64,000 nt of DNA from Haloflavibacter putidus (GCF_006546625.1 NZ_VIAR01000005.1:146886-210885); one strand, 5' to 3'. Shown: positions 17,239 through 26,121, numbered from the stretch's first letter. Notes: generated by a model not told the origin, from the letters alone. Made by a program: numbers and translations.

Positions 17239-18618
17239 ATGCCAGCCACGATACAACAGCTTTACCAATTACAACAAGAAAACCGCAGAGCTCAAGCTAC
17301 AAGTTCCGTAAAGCATAGAATTTCATTACTGAAAAAATTAAAACAAGAAATTCAAAAGCAAGAAACTGCAATTACCGAAGCTTTACAAGCAGATTTTCAA
17401 AAACCCGCTTTTGAAACCATTCTTTCCGAAGTTATCGTGGTTTACAAAGAATTGAATTTATTTATTAAGAACCTAGAAAAATGGTGGAAACCGGAAAAGG
17501 TAAAATCCGGCTTTCTAAACTTTCCTTCTTCCAGTTATATTTATCATCGGGCGTATGGTAATGTCTTGGTAATCGCCCCGTGGAATTATCCGTTTCAATT
17601 AGCTATAAATCCGGTTATAGCTGCTTTTGCCACCGGCAATACCGTTGTTTTAAAACCTTCGGAATTAACCCCGAATACTTCGCAAATTTTGGTAAAAATA
17701 ATACAAAACGTTTTTAAAGAAGAACAAATTGCGGTTGTCGAAGGCGACAAAGACACAGCTCAAGAACTTTTGGATTTAAAATGGAATATTATCTTTTTTA
17801 CCGGCAGCGTTCCCGTAGGAAAAATTGTACACCAAGCTGCGGCAAAACACTTAACGCCGGTAACTTTAGAATTGGGTGGTAAAAATCCTTGTGTTGTAGA
17901 TAAATCGGCAAAAATTGCATTGAGTGCCAAGCGTATAGTTTGGGGAAAATTTTTAAACGCCGGACAAACCTGCATTGCTCCAGATTATGTTTTGGTAGAA
18001 AAAAGTATTAAGCCACAATTTGTAAAAGCTTTAAAACAGGAAATAATCGCCGCATACGGCAAAAACACCGAAGCTTCTACAGATTATGCACGAATTATAA
18101 ATGGCAAAAATTTTGAGCGTTTAACCGCCATGATAAATGAAAAAAAAGTAGTTTTTGGCGGACAAACAGATGCTGCTACCAATTTTATCGCGCCTACCAT
18201 AATTGACGAACCCAATTTGGAAAGCGAAATAATGCAAGGAGAAATTTTTGGCCCGTTGTTACCCATAATTTCCTACGAAAAAGAAGCGGAGATACTTTCT
18301 ATTATAAATTCTTATCCCGCACCATTGGCAGCTTTTATTTTTACCGAAAATAAAAACTTTGCCAAAAACCTATTTAAGAAATTTCCTTTTGGTGGTGGCG
18401 TAATTAATGACGTTGTAGTACATTTTGTAAACGACAAACTGCCTTTTGGTGGCGTAGGCAATAGCGGAATTGGCGCCTACCATGGCAAACATAGTTTTTA
18501 TTGTTTTACGCACCAACAAAGTATCGTAAACCGTAAAACTTGGATAGACGTACCGTTTAGGTATGCACCGTTTGGTAATAAATTAAAGTGGTTAGAAAAA
18601 TTAAAAAAGCTTATTTGA
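17239..18618 (+). CDS. NAD(P)-dependent aldehyde dehydrogenase (class 3-like)
   Basis: 459 residues. Oxidises aldehydes to acids. Visible motifs: IAPWNYPFQLAINP near residue 115, the FTGSVPVGK nucleotide-binding turn near 192, catalytic Glu in LELGGKNP near 214, catalytic Cys in NAGQTCIAPDY near 248 and EIFGPLLP near 336. The short length and C-terminal hydrophobic tail resemble class 3/fatty aldehyde dehydrogenases. It converges on pxpC with an 8-nt overlap. The 10-mer TTCCGTAAAG lies at 17304-17313. Confidence 0.92.
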   Translation: MPATIQQLYQLQQENRRAQATSSVKHRISLLKKLKQEIQKQETAITEALQADFQKPAFETILSEVIVVYKELNLFIKNLEKWWKPEKVKSGFLNFPSSSYIYHRAYGNVLVIAPWNYPFQLAINPVIAAFATGNTVVLKPSELTPNTSQILVKIIQNVFKEEQIAVVEGDKDTAQELLDLKWNIIFFTGSVPVGKIVHQAAAKHLTPVTLELGGKNPCVVDKSAKIALSAKRIVWGKFLNAGQTCIAPDYVLVEKSIKPQFVKALKQEIIAAYGKNTEASTDYARIINGKNFERLTAMINEKKVVFGGQTDAATNFIAPTIIDEPNLESEIMQGEIFGPLLPIISYEKEAEILSIINSYPAPLAAFIFTENKNFAKNLFKKFPFGGGVINDVVVHFVNDKLPFGGVGNSGIGAYHGKHSFYCFTHQQSIVNRKTWIDVPFRYAPFGNKLKWLEKLKKLI

Positions 18619-19483
18619 TTATTAGCTTTCTTTTCTTCAACATTTTAAAACATACCATATCTCCTTGTTTCTTTTGTGCCAATGTGTTGATGCTCTCCGG
18701 TGCAAGTTGTAAAACGCGCGGATAGCCGCCGGTGGTTTGGGCATCGCGCATAAGAATAATTAAATTGCCATCTGGCGTGAGTTGTACTGTTCCCGGTAAA
18801 ACGGGTTGCGACAGCATTCCGCTAAGTTTATTTGGGAATTTTTCTTCTATTTGATAAGCCATCCTGCTGGTATTTTTGGAAATGCTTACTTTATCTTTCA
18901 AAATTTGCTCTTGCAATTTTTTAGGCAATAAATGCCACTCAGGACCTTTATAGACCTTTATTTTATTAGTGGTTAGCAAAACTTGGTTATAATTTATCTT
19001 TGCGTAATTTCTCTTCTTTTTTTCCGTAAAGCTGTTAAACGGTATAACATCGTTCTTCTCCAGCTTTTCTTTTTTGGTTACGGAAGTATAATAACTTCTG
19101 CTATTCAAAACCTCTTCGGTTTGGAAACCTTCGTTTATTGCCAAATAAAGCCGGGTTCCTTGGGTTATTTGTTTTATATGGAGTTCATCTCCTATATTAA
19201 CTTTAAACGGTCGTAAAAGTTCTATTTTTTGATTGTTTAGGCTAACCTCCGCTGCCAATCCCGCCAAAGCTACCAAGGCCTTGTTTTGAAAAAGTAAGTT
19301 TGGACCTATTAGCGTACATTCCATCACGGCCTCAAAATCTTCATTACCAACCAACATATTGGCAATTTTAGCCGAATAACGATCCATTGCACCACTTTGC
19401 GGAACGCCAATTCCTGCATAACCAAATCTGCCACGGTCCTGAATACTGGTAAAAATTCCTTCGTTACTAATTTTTACGCCCAT
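18611..19483 (-). CDS. pxpC: 5-oxoprolinase subunit C
   Basis: 290 residues of the biotin-dependent carboxyltransferase/KipA-like family: GIFTSIQDRGRFGYAGIGVPQSGAMD near residue 9, NEDFEAVMECTLIGP near 50 and SRMAYQIEEKFP near 205. With PxpA and PxpB it forms the ATP-dependent prokaryotic 5-oxoprolinase, which opens pyroglutamate to glutamate. It overlaps pxpB by 10 nt and is the last gene of a minus-strand run starting at comM. One TTCCGTAAAG copy lies inside at 19022. Confidence 0.93.
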   Translation of the reverse strand: MGVKISNEGIFTSIQDRGRFGYAGIGVPQSGAMDRYSAKIANMLVGNEDFEAVMECTLIGPNLLFQNKALVALAGLAAEVSLNNQKIELLRPFKVNIGDELHIKQITQGTRLYLAINEGFQTEEVLNSRSYYTSVTKKEKLEKNDVIPFNSFTEKKKRNYAKINYNQVLLTTNKIKVYKGPEWHLLPKKLQEQILKDKVSISKNTSRMAYQIEEKFPNKLSGMLSQPVLPGTVQLTPDGNLIILMRDAQTTGGYPRVLQLAPESINTLAQKKQGDMVCFKMLKKRKLIIK

Positions 19484-20208
19484 TGGTTTACCCTTTCTAA
19501 TTTAAACTTGTTTTCTTTTATTTTTTGCTGAATTGTCTCGTGCTCTTCTACAGAAATTGCTTTGAATTTTATCTCGTCTCCCGCAGAAAATGGCGCCGGA
19601 TTTTCTTTGTTGGCGTCAAAAAGTCGGATTGGGGAGTTACCGATAATTTGCCAACCGCCGGCAGATTTTTGCGGATACATTCCGGTTTGTTTTCCGCCAA
19701 TGCCAACTGCTCCTTTTTCTACCTCCAAACGCGGTGTTTTTTTACGCGGAATTTCAAGCGATTTATCCAAGCCACCCAAGTATAAAAACCCGGGTAAAAA
19801 ACCTATAAAATAAAGCGTATAAATTGGCGCTGTATGCAGCTCTATAATTTTATCTGTAGCTATATTTTTTTGTCGATTAATTTCTTCTAAATCCAACGCA
19901 AATTTCTTGTCATAACACACCGGAATAATAAATTTTTTAGAATTGATTTTATTCTCTATTTTAGTCTCCGAAAGAAGGTTTTTTAACACTTTTAATTCTC
20001 CATAGATATTTTCTATTGAATAAAGATAATTTACTAATAATGAATTAAATGTATTAATTACCTCAACCTTTACTTTAGGTTGGTTTTTGTAAATTAAGTT
20101 TTTAACAGAAAGTATTTCGGCAAGAGTGTTTTTACTGATTTCTTCCGGCCACGAAATCAAAATAGCTTGTTGCCCGAGTGCTTCAAATTTTAAGTTATCT
20201 AGTTTCAT
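19474..20208 (-). CDS. pxpB: 5-oxoprolinase subunit B
   Basis: 244 residues of the KipI-like family, with IYTLYFIGFLPGFLYLGGLD near residue 130 and RLEVEKGAVGIGGKQTGMYP then SAGGWQIIGNSPIRLFD, typical of this subunit. It works with PxpC and PxpA in pyroglutamate breakdown in the cytosol. It lies 5 nt after pxpA and overlaps pxpC by 10 nt, so the three should be made together. Confidence 0.94.
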   Translation of the reverse strand: MKLDNLKFEALGQQAILISWPEEISKNTLAEILSVKNLIYKNQPKVKVEVINTFNSLLVNYLYSIENIYGELKVLKNLLSETKIENKINSKKFIIPVCYDKKFALDLEEINRQKNIATDKIIELHTAPIYTLYFIGFLPGFLYLGGLDKSLEIPRKKTPRLEVEKGAVGIGGKQTGMYPQKSAGGWQIIGNSPIRLFDANKENPAPFSAGDEIKFKAISVEEHETIQQKIKENKFKLERVNQWA

Positions 20209-20213
20209 TTTCC

Positions 20214-20948
20214 CTACTCTATTTTGATGTTTTCTATTTTTAACTGCTGGTGTAAATAACGCAAAATTTCCACCGAATTTGGCGTATCGCTATGCACGCA
20301 AATCGTATCGAAATTTGCGTATATTTTACTTCCGTTTTCCAGTAGAATTTTCTGGTTTTTTACCATTGCTAAAACTTGTTTGAAAATGGCATTTTTATCG
20401 TGCAAAACGGCGCCGGTTTTAGCTCTAGAAACCAAACTTAAATCGGTTTTATACGCCCGGTCTGCAAAACCTTCCGTAAAGGTTTTTAGGTTATTTTTAA
20501 TAGCGGTTTCTTTTATAATAGACTTTGGAGGTACAAATAAAACCAATTCCTTACCCATTTCTAAAATAAGTTTTACCACTGCTTCTGCTATTTCTTTATC
20601 GTGCTTTAATTGATTATACAAAGCGCCGTGCGGTTTGATATGATGCAATTTTCCGCCTAAATTTTCAACAGTTTGCTTTACCAATGAAATTTGCTCTTTT
20701 AACGTTTCTTCTAATGTATTGCTATCTATTTTGATAGGCTTCCTACCAAAATTCACTTTGTCCGGATAAGAAGGATGTGCGCCTATTTTAACATTGTTTT
20801 GCAAGGCTAACTTTACAGCCTCTTTTACTGAGCTGGCATTGCCATAATGGCCGCCACACGCAATGTTACAAGACGAAATGAGAGGCATAAGCCTCTCATC
20901 GTTTTTACCTCCTTCTGCCAAATCGCAATTAAGGTTTACGCTAAGCAT
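20214..20948 (-). CDS. pxpA: 5-oxoprolinase subunit A (LamB/YcsF family)
   Basis: 244 residues opening with LNCDLAEGG and SCNIACGGHYG, with GAHPSYPD near residue 57 and IKPHGALYNQL near 103, all hallmarks of LamB/YcsF proteins. It is the third subunit of 5-oxoprolinase. No NRAMP-like transporter or allophanate hydrolase fusion accompanies the set, as is seen in some genomes. The gap to the DUF2891 gene upstream is 2 nt. Confidence 0.94.
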   Translation of the reverse strand: MLSVNLNCDLAEGGKNDERLMPLISSCNIACGGHYGNASSVKEAVKLALQNNVKIGAHPSYPDKVNFGRKPIKIDSNTLEETLKEQISLVKQTVENLGGKLHHIKPHGALYNQLKHDKEIAEAVVKLILEMGKELVLFVPPKSIIKETAIKNNLKTFTEGFADRAYKTDLSLVSRAKTGAVLHDKNAIFKQVLAMVKNQKILLENGSKIYANFDTICVHSDTPNSVEILRYLHQQLKIENIKIE

Positions 20949-20950
20949 AA

Positions 20951-22114
20951 TTAGTTTTTATTTACACGTTGATTTAAAGCATATAAAGCAAAAGTTCCTA
21001 ACCAGTGGCCGCCTTCGTAAGAATCGTTTAAAACATTTTCGTAAGAGGCTGCCAAATGTTTTTCGGCTATGGATTCTAAATATTTGAAGTCTTTATATTT
21101 TCCGCTTAAAGCGAATAAAACCGCAGCTCTGCTAAAATTTAGCCCGTCTAGATGAACCAGTTTTCCATCACTTCTATCGGTTACTTCTACTGGCTCTAAT
21201 TGAAAATCTTTTTTTATAATACTAGGCATAAATTCTTTTAACCACATTTTAAAAGTACTTTCTTCCAAGATTTTTTGCATTAAGTTGATTTCCATTAGAC
21301 AAGGAGAAAAAAAGTCATAGCCATTAGGCTCGTAGGCAATTGGACAATTTTTATCGGTCAGATAAAACTCTCTTGCTTTTGCTTCTATTAATTTTTTAAG
21401 TTCTTCATTTTTGGTAGTTTTAGCATAGTCGTATGCTAGGCTAAGAGCAAAAGCAGTATTTTGATGTTCGCCTACTCGAATGGGATAACTTAAATTAGGT
21501 AAAAATTTCTGAAAATTATCAACAATTTTATTGGTTAACGGTTGTAAATTTTTGTTTAAATCTACCGCTAAAGTGTCGTCCCAAGTCTGTAATTCTTCGC
21601 TTAACTTTAAAAGCCAAGCCCAACCATACGTACGCTCATAAGTTTTGTTGTGCTCCTTTTTAAAATATTTTAACTCCTTGTTAATGTTATCTTTAGTGAT
21701 GTTTTCTTGAAGTAAAGCTTTAATTTTTTTAGCCTGCTTTAATTGCGGATATTGCTTTAGCAATTTTACCATTGTCCAATAGCCGTGCACGGAAGAATGC
21801 CAGTCAAAACAACCGTAAAAAACCGGATGTAAACTCTTAGGGTTTTGAAGTTCATCTTTATTTGCCAAAACTTGGTTTAGCTTGTTTGGATATTCTTTTT
21901 CTATACAAGCCAAGGGCAATTTCGCCAAATTTGAAGCTTGGCTTTTATCTAAAACCACTTGATTGGACATATCAAAAGTGTTGCTAATTTCTTCTACAAT
22001 ACTACTGTCTTGCTCTTCTACAGCTTTAGATTGCTGATTTTCTGTTTCTGTTTTCTGTTTTTCTTTACAAGCAAAAAAGCTTAAAACAGCTAAGATTAAT
22101 ATACTCTTTTTCAT
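20951..22114 (-). CDS. DUF2891 family lipoprotein
   Basis: 387 residues from the ATG at 22114, which gives a lipoprotein signal (LAVLSFFACKEK). The body is DUF2891: LHPVFYGCFDWHSSVHGYWTM near residue 98, HQNTAFALSLAYDYA near 215, FFSPCLMEINLMQ near 268 and a C-terminal GGHWLGTFALYAL. The family looks like an alpha-alpha toroid, suggesting a glycan-acting enzyme, but no activity is established. It is embedded between comM and pxpA with gaps of 5 and 2 nt, so it is co-transcribed; a link to pyroglutamate use is possible but not shown. Confidence 0.83.
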   Translation of the reverse strand: MKKSILILAVLSFFACKEKQKTETENQQSKAVEEQDSSIVEEISNTFDMSNQVVLDKSQASNLAKLPLACIEKEYPNKLNQVLANKDELQNPKSLHPVFYGCFDWHSSVHGYWTMVKLLKQYPQLKQAKKIKALLQENITKDNINKELKYFKKEHNKTYERTYGWAWLLKLSEELQTWDDTLAVDLNKNLQPLTNKIVDNFQKFLPNLSYPIRVGEHQNTAFALSLAYDYAKTTKNEELKKLIEAKAREFYLTDKNCPIAYEPNGYDFFSPCLMEINLMQKILEESTFKMWLKEFMPSIIKKDFQLEPVEVTDRSDGKLVHLDGLNFSRAAVLFALSGKYKDFKYLESIAEKHLAASYENVLNDSYEGGHWLGTFALYALNQRVNKN

Positions 22115-22119
22115 AATTT

Positions 22120-23658
22120 TTATCCTAACCAACCGTCGCGATCTAAACTTCTATACTGAATCGCTTCGCTGATGTGTTCTCCTTTTATTTGTGGTTCTGC
22201 AGCTAAATCTGCAATGGTTCGGGCTACTTTTAAAATACGATCGTACGCCCTAGCCGATAAATTTAAGCGTTCCATCGCAGTTTTCAATAATTCTTTTGAA
22301 CTTTCTTCTAATTTACAAAACTCCCTAATTTGTTTTACACCCATTTGCGCATTATAATGTATATTTTCATACTTTTTAAAACGCTGTGTTTGCCTTTCGC
22401 GAGCGGCAGTAACCCGTTGCCTAATGGTTACGCTTTCTTCACCTCTGCGCTCATCACTCAGTTTTTCAAAAGGAACCGGCGTTACTTCTATATGAATATC
22501 AATTCTGTCTAATAACGGACCGCTAATTTTACTTAAATAACGCTGCATTTCTGCAGGAGAAGAAGTTACCGGCGCGTCAGGATCGTTAAAATAACCACCC
22601 GGACTAGGATTCATACTGGCAACCAACATAAAACTGGAAGGATAAGTAACCGTAAAGCGAGCGCGAGAAATTGTAACCTCTCTATCTTCTAAAGGTTGCC
22701 GCATAACTTCCAAAACTGTACGTTTAAACTCTGGTAACTCGTCTAAAAATAAAACCCCGTTATGCGAAAGCGAAATTTCCCCCGGTTGCGGATAACTGCC
22801 GCCGCCAACAAGGGCAACGTCTGAAATTGTATGATGAGGACTTCTAAAAGGTCTTTGCGCCATTAAACCAACACTATTTTTAGTCTTTCCCACCACCGAA
22901 TGGATTTTGGTGGTTTCTAAAGCTTCGTGCAAAGTCATTGGTGGTAAAATACTTGGTAAGCGCTTGGCCAACATTGTTTTTCCGGAACCCGGCGGACCTA
23001 TTAATATAATGTTATGACCGCCGGCTGCTGCAATTTCCATACAACGCTTAATAGATTCTTGTCCTTTAACATCGGCAAAATCAAACTCTGGATGTTCTAA
23101 ATTTTCGTAGAATTGTTTTCTGGTGTCTACCACAGTTTTCTCTAGAGTTTCTCCTTTATCAAAAAACTGGATAACCTCTGTAATATTTTCTACTCCGTAA
23201 ACATCTAATCCGTCAACAATAGCGGCTTCGGCGGCATTTTGTTTCGGTAAAATGAAACCTTTAAAACCTTCTTCTTTAGCTTTTATAGCAATAGGCAAAG
23301 CTCCTTTTATGGGTTGCAAACTGCCGTCTAAAGACAACTCGCCCATAATGAGGTAATCTTCTATATTTTCTGCTATTATTTGCGAAGAAGCAGCCAGAAT
23401 TCCCAAAGCTAACGTTAAATCATAAGCAGAACCTTCTTTGCGTAAATCTGCCGGCGCCATATTTATGGTTATTTTTTTCCCCGGAAGGTTATAAGCATTG
23501 TTCTGTAAAGCCGCAGCAATACGAAAACTGCTTTCGCGGATCGCATTATCCGGCAAACCTACTAAATGATAACCAATCCCGTTTACCACATTTACCTCTA
23601 CCACTACCGTTGTTGCCTCTACCCCGAAAACGGCGCTGCCAAAAACTTTTACTAACAT
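22120..23658 (-). CDS. comM: YifB/ComM family Mg-chelatase-like AAA+ ATPase
   Basis: 512 residues, the full family length. Architecture: an N-terminal Lon-protease-like domain of about 180 residues, Walker A GPPGSGKTMLAKRLPS near 220, an insert FRSPHHTISDVALVGGG, Walker B LFLDELPEF near 305, MNPSPGGYFNDP and the C-terminal Mg_chelatase_C helix bundle. In Vibrio and Acinetobacter ComM is a branch-migration helicase that extends recombination during natural transformation. It is the first gene of the comM-DUF2891-pxpABC run. An inverted pair of TTCCGTAAAG motifs lies 67-105 nt upstream. Confidence 0.93.
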   Translation of the reverse strand: MLVKVFGSAVFGVEATTVVVEVNVVNGIGYHLVGLPDNAIRESSFRIAAALQNNAYNLPGKKITINMAPADLRKEGSAYDLTLALGILAASSQIIAENIEDYLIMGELSLDGSLQPIKGALPIAIKAKEEGFKGFILPKQNAAEAAIVDGLDVYGVENITEVIQFFDKGETLEKTVVDTRKQFYENLEHPEFDFADVKGQESIKRCMEIAAAGGHNIILIGPPGSGKTMLAKRLPSILPPMTLHEALETTKIHSVVGKTKNSVGLMAQRPFRSPHHTISDVALVGGGSYPQPGEISLSHNGVLFLDELPEFKRTVLEVMRQPLEDREVTISRARFTVTYPSSFMLVASMNPSPGGYFNDPDAPVTSSPAEMQRYLSKISGPLLDRIDIHIEVTPVPFEKLSDERRGEESVTIRQRVTAARERQTQRFKKYENIHYNAQMGVKQIREFCKLEESSKELLKTAMERLNLSARAYDRILKVARTIADLAAEPQIKGEHISEAIQYRSLDRDGWLG

Positions 23659-23724
23659 GAAATGAATTTTGTTTAAAAATAGGATTTTTTATGAATATTA
23701 ATCCTATTCCTGTAAAAATTTAGA

Positions 23725-23763
23725 CTTTACGGAATGAAAATCTGAATTAAATATTCCGTAAAG
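23725..23763. repeat. Inverted pair of the TTCCGTAAAG motif upstream of comM
   Basis: CTTTACGGAA at 23725-23734 and TTCCGTAAAG at 23754-23763 face each other across 19 nt, able to form a 10-bp hairpin. It sits between a true terminator at 23833-23863 and the comM start. The layout resembles paired DNA-uptake sequences in other bacteria. Confidence 0.8.
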
Positions 23764-23832
23764 CAAATGTCTTTTATCTTCTTATCTTTTTGTAGCGATT
23801 AATTTTTTTGGCAGACATAAAATCTTAAAAAT

Positions 23833-23863
23833 AAAAAAACCGACCATTTAAGAGTCGGTTTTA
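23833..23863 (-). terminator. Terminator of the sigma/DUF4252 operon
   Basis: Stem AAACCGAC with GTCGGTTT, loop of nine, followed on the minus strand by a T-rich run. It lies 31-61 nt after the stop of the 23894-24475 gene. Confidence 0.85.
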
Positions 23864-23893
23864 TGTGTTTTAAAGCAAGTTTTGATTGATAGC

Positions 23894-24475
23894 TTATAAA
23901 GTATCGTTTTTGGTTTTAATGGAATCTTTTTCTTTTTCAAAAACTTTTTCTAATTGACCAAGACTTTCTATATTGATGTCTAAATTACCTTCTCCGGCAG
24001 ATTTCATTAGCTTTAAAATTGCTTTTGGCTGCATTTCATCGCCTAAAATGCGCGCAATAATAAAGCCTTTTTCATCATCTAAACCAAAAGCCACCAATTC
24101 GTCTATTTTATCTTCTTCGCCCAGATAAGAGATTTTAACCTGACGGTTGGCAGAACCCATCCGAAGCAAAAGTTTATAACGATCATTTTTTAATATTTTG
24201 GTAATTGCAGCTTTTTCTTGCGGATAATTTTTCTGGGTTTCCTCAGTAAGCGGGTACGCCAAAACATTTGCTTTTTTTATAGATTTTAAAGTCTTTTTAC
24301 TTTCTGAAGAAAGTTCTGGCCCCGCCGAAAGAAACATACTTGCCGGCACATCTATAGCCAAAAAGTGCGCGTTATCTTGATTGTCTACAAAATATTCTTG
24401 CAAAGTGGGTTCTGAACTACAAGAAAAACTTAATGCAGCCAAAAACACAAGTATTACAGTTTGAATTGCTCTCAT
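23894..24475 (-). CDS. DUF4252 lipoprotein
   Basis: 193 residues with lipobox (LAALSFSCSSEP). The body matches the DUF4252 layout: ASMFLSAGPELSSESKKTLKSIKKANVLAY near residue 47, LLRMGSANRQVKISYLG near 105 and IIARILGDEMQPKAILKLM near 140. It is a paralogue of the next gene upstream (24483-25007), 7 nt away. DUF4252 proteins recur behind ECF sigma genes in Bacteroidetes; the function is unknown, likely periplasmic or outer-membrane-attached. Confidence 0.8.
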   Translation of the reverse strand: MRAIQTVILVFLAALSFSCSSEPTLQEYFVDNQDNAHFLAIDVPASMFLSAGPELSSESKKTLKSIKKANVLAYPLTEETQKNYPQEKAAITKILKNDRYKLLLRMGSANRQVKISYLGEEDKIDELVAFGLDDEKGFIIARILGDEMQPKAILKLMKSAGEGNLDINIESLGQLEKVFEKEKDSIKTKNDTL

Positions 24476-24482
24476 CTCTTTC

Positions 24483-25007
24483 TTATTTATTTTCTACTTT
24501 TTTAAGTTGCTCTGCGCCCGGTACATCCAGATCTTTTGCTAAACGCGAAACTTCTTTAATGTCTATATCTCCCGTAATAGATAAAGCTACCGTTATGGGT
24601 TTACCCTCTTCTTGCCCAGAAAGCAACATTACTAATTGCCTAACGTAATTCTTTTTGCTCCCGGGTTTGGAATAAAATTTTACGTTTTTGCCATCTTCTT
24701 TAAGCATCATTAACTTTTCTAAAGCATTATTGGCAATATATTTATTCATATCGGTAAGCATTTCTTCGCCTATTTGTTGATTGGAAGTAGAAATTACCCG
24801 TATATTTTCTAAGTTTTCTATTAGTTGCATATAGCGTTTTACCTCGGGATCGTCACTATCTACATCTATTTCTGCCAAGAGCTTAAACATATTGCTGGTA
24901 ACTACCATAGCATCTACTTCCCGCATATTTTCGTACTTCGAAAAATCTTGCGCTTGCATAGTTATTGCAACTAAAACAAGACTTAAACTAACTATTAACT
25001 TTCTCAT
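24483..25007 (-). CDS. DUF4252 secreted protein
   Basis: 174 residues with a cleavable signal peptide (ends MQAQD), not a lipoprotein. It shows the same layout as its neighbour: an N-terminal DAMVVTSNMFKLL helix, NLENIRVISTS, FYSKPGSKKNYVRQLVMLLSG and a final ALSITGDIDIKEVSRLA. It lies 5 nt after the anti-sigma gene. The pair of DUF4252 paralogues, one lipidated and one soluble, may be the regulated or sensing output of the sigma factor; this is inferred from gene order. Confidence 0.8.
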   Translation of the reverse strand: MRKLIVSLSLVLVAITMQAQDFSKYENMREVDAMVVTSNMFKLLAEIDVDSDDPEVKRYMQLIENLENIRVISTSNQQIGEEMLTDMNKYIANNALEKLMMLKEDGKNVKFYSKPGSKKNYVRQLVMLLSGQEEGKPITVALSITGDIDIKEVSRLAKDLDVPGAEQLKKVENK

Positions 25008-25012
25008 TGCTT

Positions 25013-25453
25013 TTATTTTAAAATTTTATTTTTTGTTTTACTGAATTCATTTAGGTAATCTATTTGCTGTTGCCCGGTACTTATAGCATCGGTAAGCATA
25101 TATAACAAATCTTGGGTTTGCTGTACAGCCAAATCGTGGTTTGCAATTTTCTCTTGCTCAACACCGGTGGTATTGGTTTTAAAAACTCCGTAACCCGCCA
25201 AAATTATAAGTACGGTAGCAATTGCCGTCCATTTATAAGCGTGTTTTTTAGACACTTTTTTTTCTGCAGGTATTTCTACAGATGTAGATTTTTTGCTTTC
25301 GTTTTCATAAAAAGCAAACATTGCTTTATAAGGCTCTAACTCCGGCGTAACTTTTTCTGAATTAAAATACGTGCGCAGGCGTTTTTCTTCTTGTAAACTG
25401 GTTTCTCCTTCAAAGTACCGGTCTATTATTTTATTTATTTCAACTCGCTCCAT
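25013..25453 (-). CDS. Membrane-anchored putative anti-sigma factor
   Basis: 146 residues. The N-terminal cytoplasmic part (INKIIDRYFEGETSLQEEKRLRTYF) matches the short helix region of Bacteroidetes anti-sigma proteins, followed by one membrane span (WTAIATVLIILAGYGVF, about 73-90) and a short periplasmic tail. Its start overlaps the sigma gene by 14 nt, which implies translational coupling. No zinc-binding motif is present. It is named as anti-sigma from position and topology more than from sequence. Confidence 0.75.
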   Translation of the reverse strand: MERVEINKIIDRYFEGETSLQEEKRLRTYFNSEKVTPELEPYKAMFAFYENESKKSTSVEIPAEKKVSKKHAYKWTAIATVLIILAGYGVFKTNTTGVEQEKIANHDLAVQQTQDLLYMLTDAISTGQQQIDYLNEFSKTKNKILK

Positions 25454-25949
25454 AGCTATGTTTTTTTAATATTTCTTCTCTTATTTTTTTACGTGCCCGA
25501 GAAAGTGCCACGCGTATTGCCGTATTTTTCATTTTGGTTATTTCGGCAATTTCTTGATAATCCAGTTGCTCTATATCTCGCAAATGAATGAGCAACTTTT
25601 CATTTTCGCTCAAACCTTCAATAATCTTACCTACAATTTCCAGCTCGTTTTTAGCTTCTAGCTGTTTTTGTAAAGAAGGGTTACCATCGTCAAAATTGTT
25701 ATGAACTATTCTTAGGTTGTTATTTGTTTTCAACTTTAACTGGTCTAAACAATAATTTTTTGTTATCGTCATTGCAAAAGCTTCCGGATTATTATAACCG
25801 GAGAGCTTGTCTTTTAATTTCCAAAGCTTTAGCAACACTTCTTGTGTTGCATCTTGCGCGGCTTCTTTAGATACCAAATACCGTAAAGACAATCTGTAAA
25901 TTTTGTCTTTTAATGGATTTATATATTCTAAAAATGCCTTTTGGTTCAT
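25440..25949 (-). CDS. ECF-type RNA polymerase sigma factor
   Basis: 169 residues: region 2 (KIYRLSLRYLVSKEAAQDATQEVLLKLW, about 16-45, then AFAMTITKNYCLDQLK) and region 4 (HLRDIEQLDYQEIAEITKMKNTAIRVALSRARKKI, about 122-158). It heads a four-gene minus-strand operon: sigma, anti-sigma, two DUF4252 proteins. A GTAAC-N16-CGTC promoter, typical of ECF-dependent promoters in Bacteroidetes, lies 90 nt upstream and suggests autoregulation. Confidence 0.92.
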   Translation of the reverse strand: MNQKAFLEYINPLKDKIYRLSLRYLVSKEAAQDATQEVLLKLWKLKDKLSGYNNPEAFAMTITKNYCLDQLKLKTNNNLRIVHNNFDDGNPSLQKQLEAKNELEIVGKIIEGLSENEKLLIHLRDIEQLDYQEIAEITKMKNTAIRVALSRARKKIREEILKKHSYGAS

Positions 25950-26039
25950 TCTCTTAAAATATTCCTATTCAAATCAATTTTCTAAAACCTATTATCTTAT
26001 ATGCTTGAAAAAACAACTTCCTTTGCTTCTTATCTATAC

Positions 26040-26064
26040 GACGTGTAAGAGATTATTTTGTTAC
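26040..26064 (-). promoter_or_regulatory. Probable ECF sigma-dependent promoter
   Basis: Minus strand: GTAAC (26064-26060), 16 nt, CGTC (26043-26040). This fits the -35/-10 pattern of Bacteroidetes ECF promoters and lies 90 nt before the sigma gene at 25949, suggesting a self-activating loop. Confidence 0.6.
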
Positions 26065-26085
26065 ATTAGTTATCAAAAACAATTC

Positions 26086-26106
26086 ATGCGTTACGTTTAA
26101 ACGCAT
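26086..26106. promoter_or_regulatory. Inverted repeat before the S41 peptidase gene
   Basis: ATGCGTT and AACGCAT arms (7 bp) around a 7-nt spacer, ending 15 nt before the ATG at 26122. It lies in the shared divergent promoter region; possible operator or leader hairpin. Confidence 0.4.
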
Positions 26107-26121
26107 TTTGCAATTCGTATT

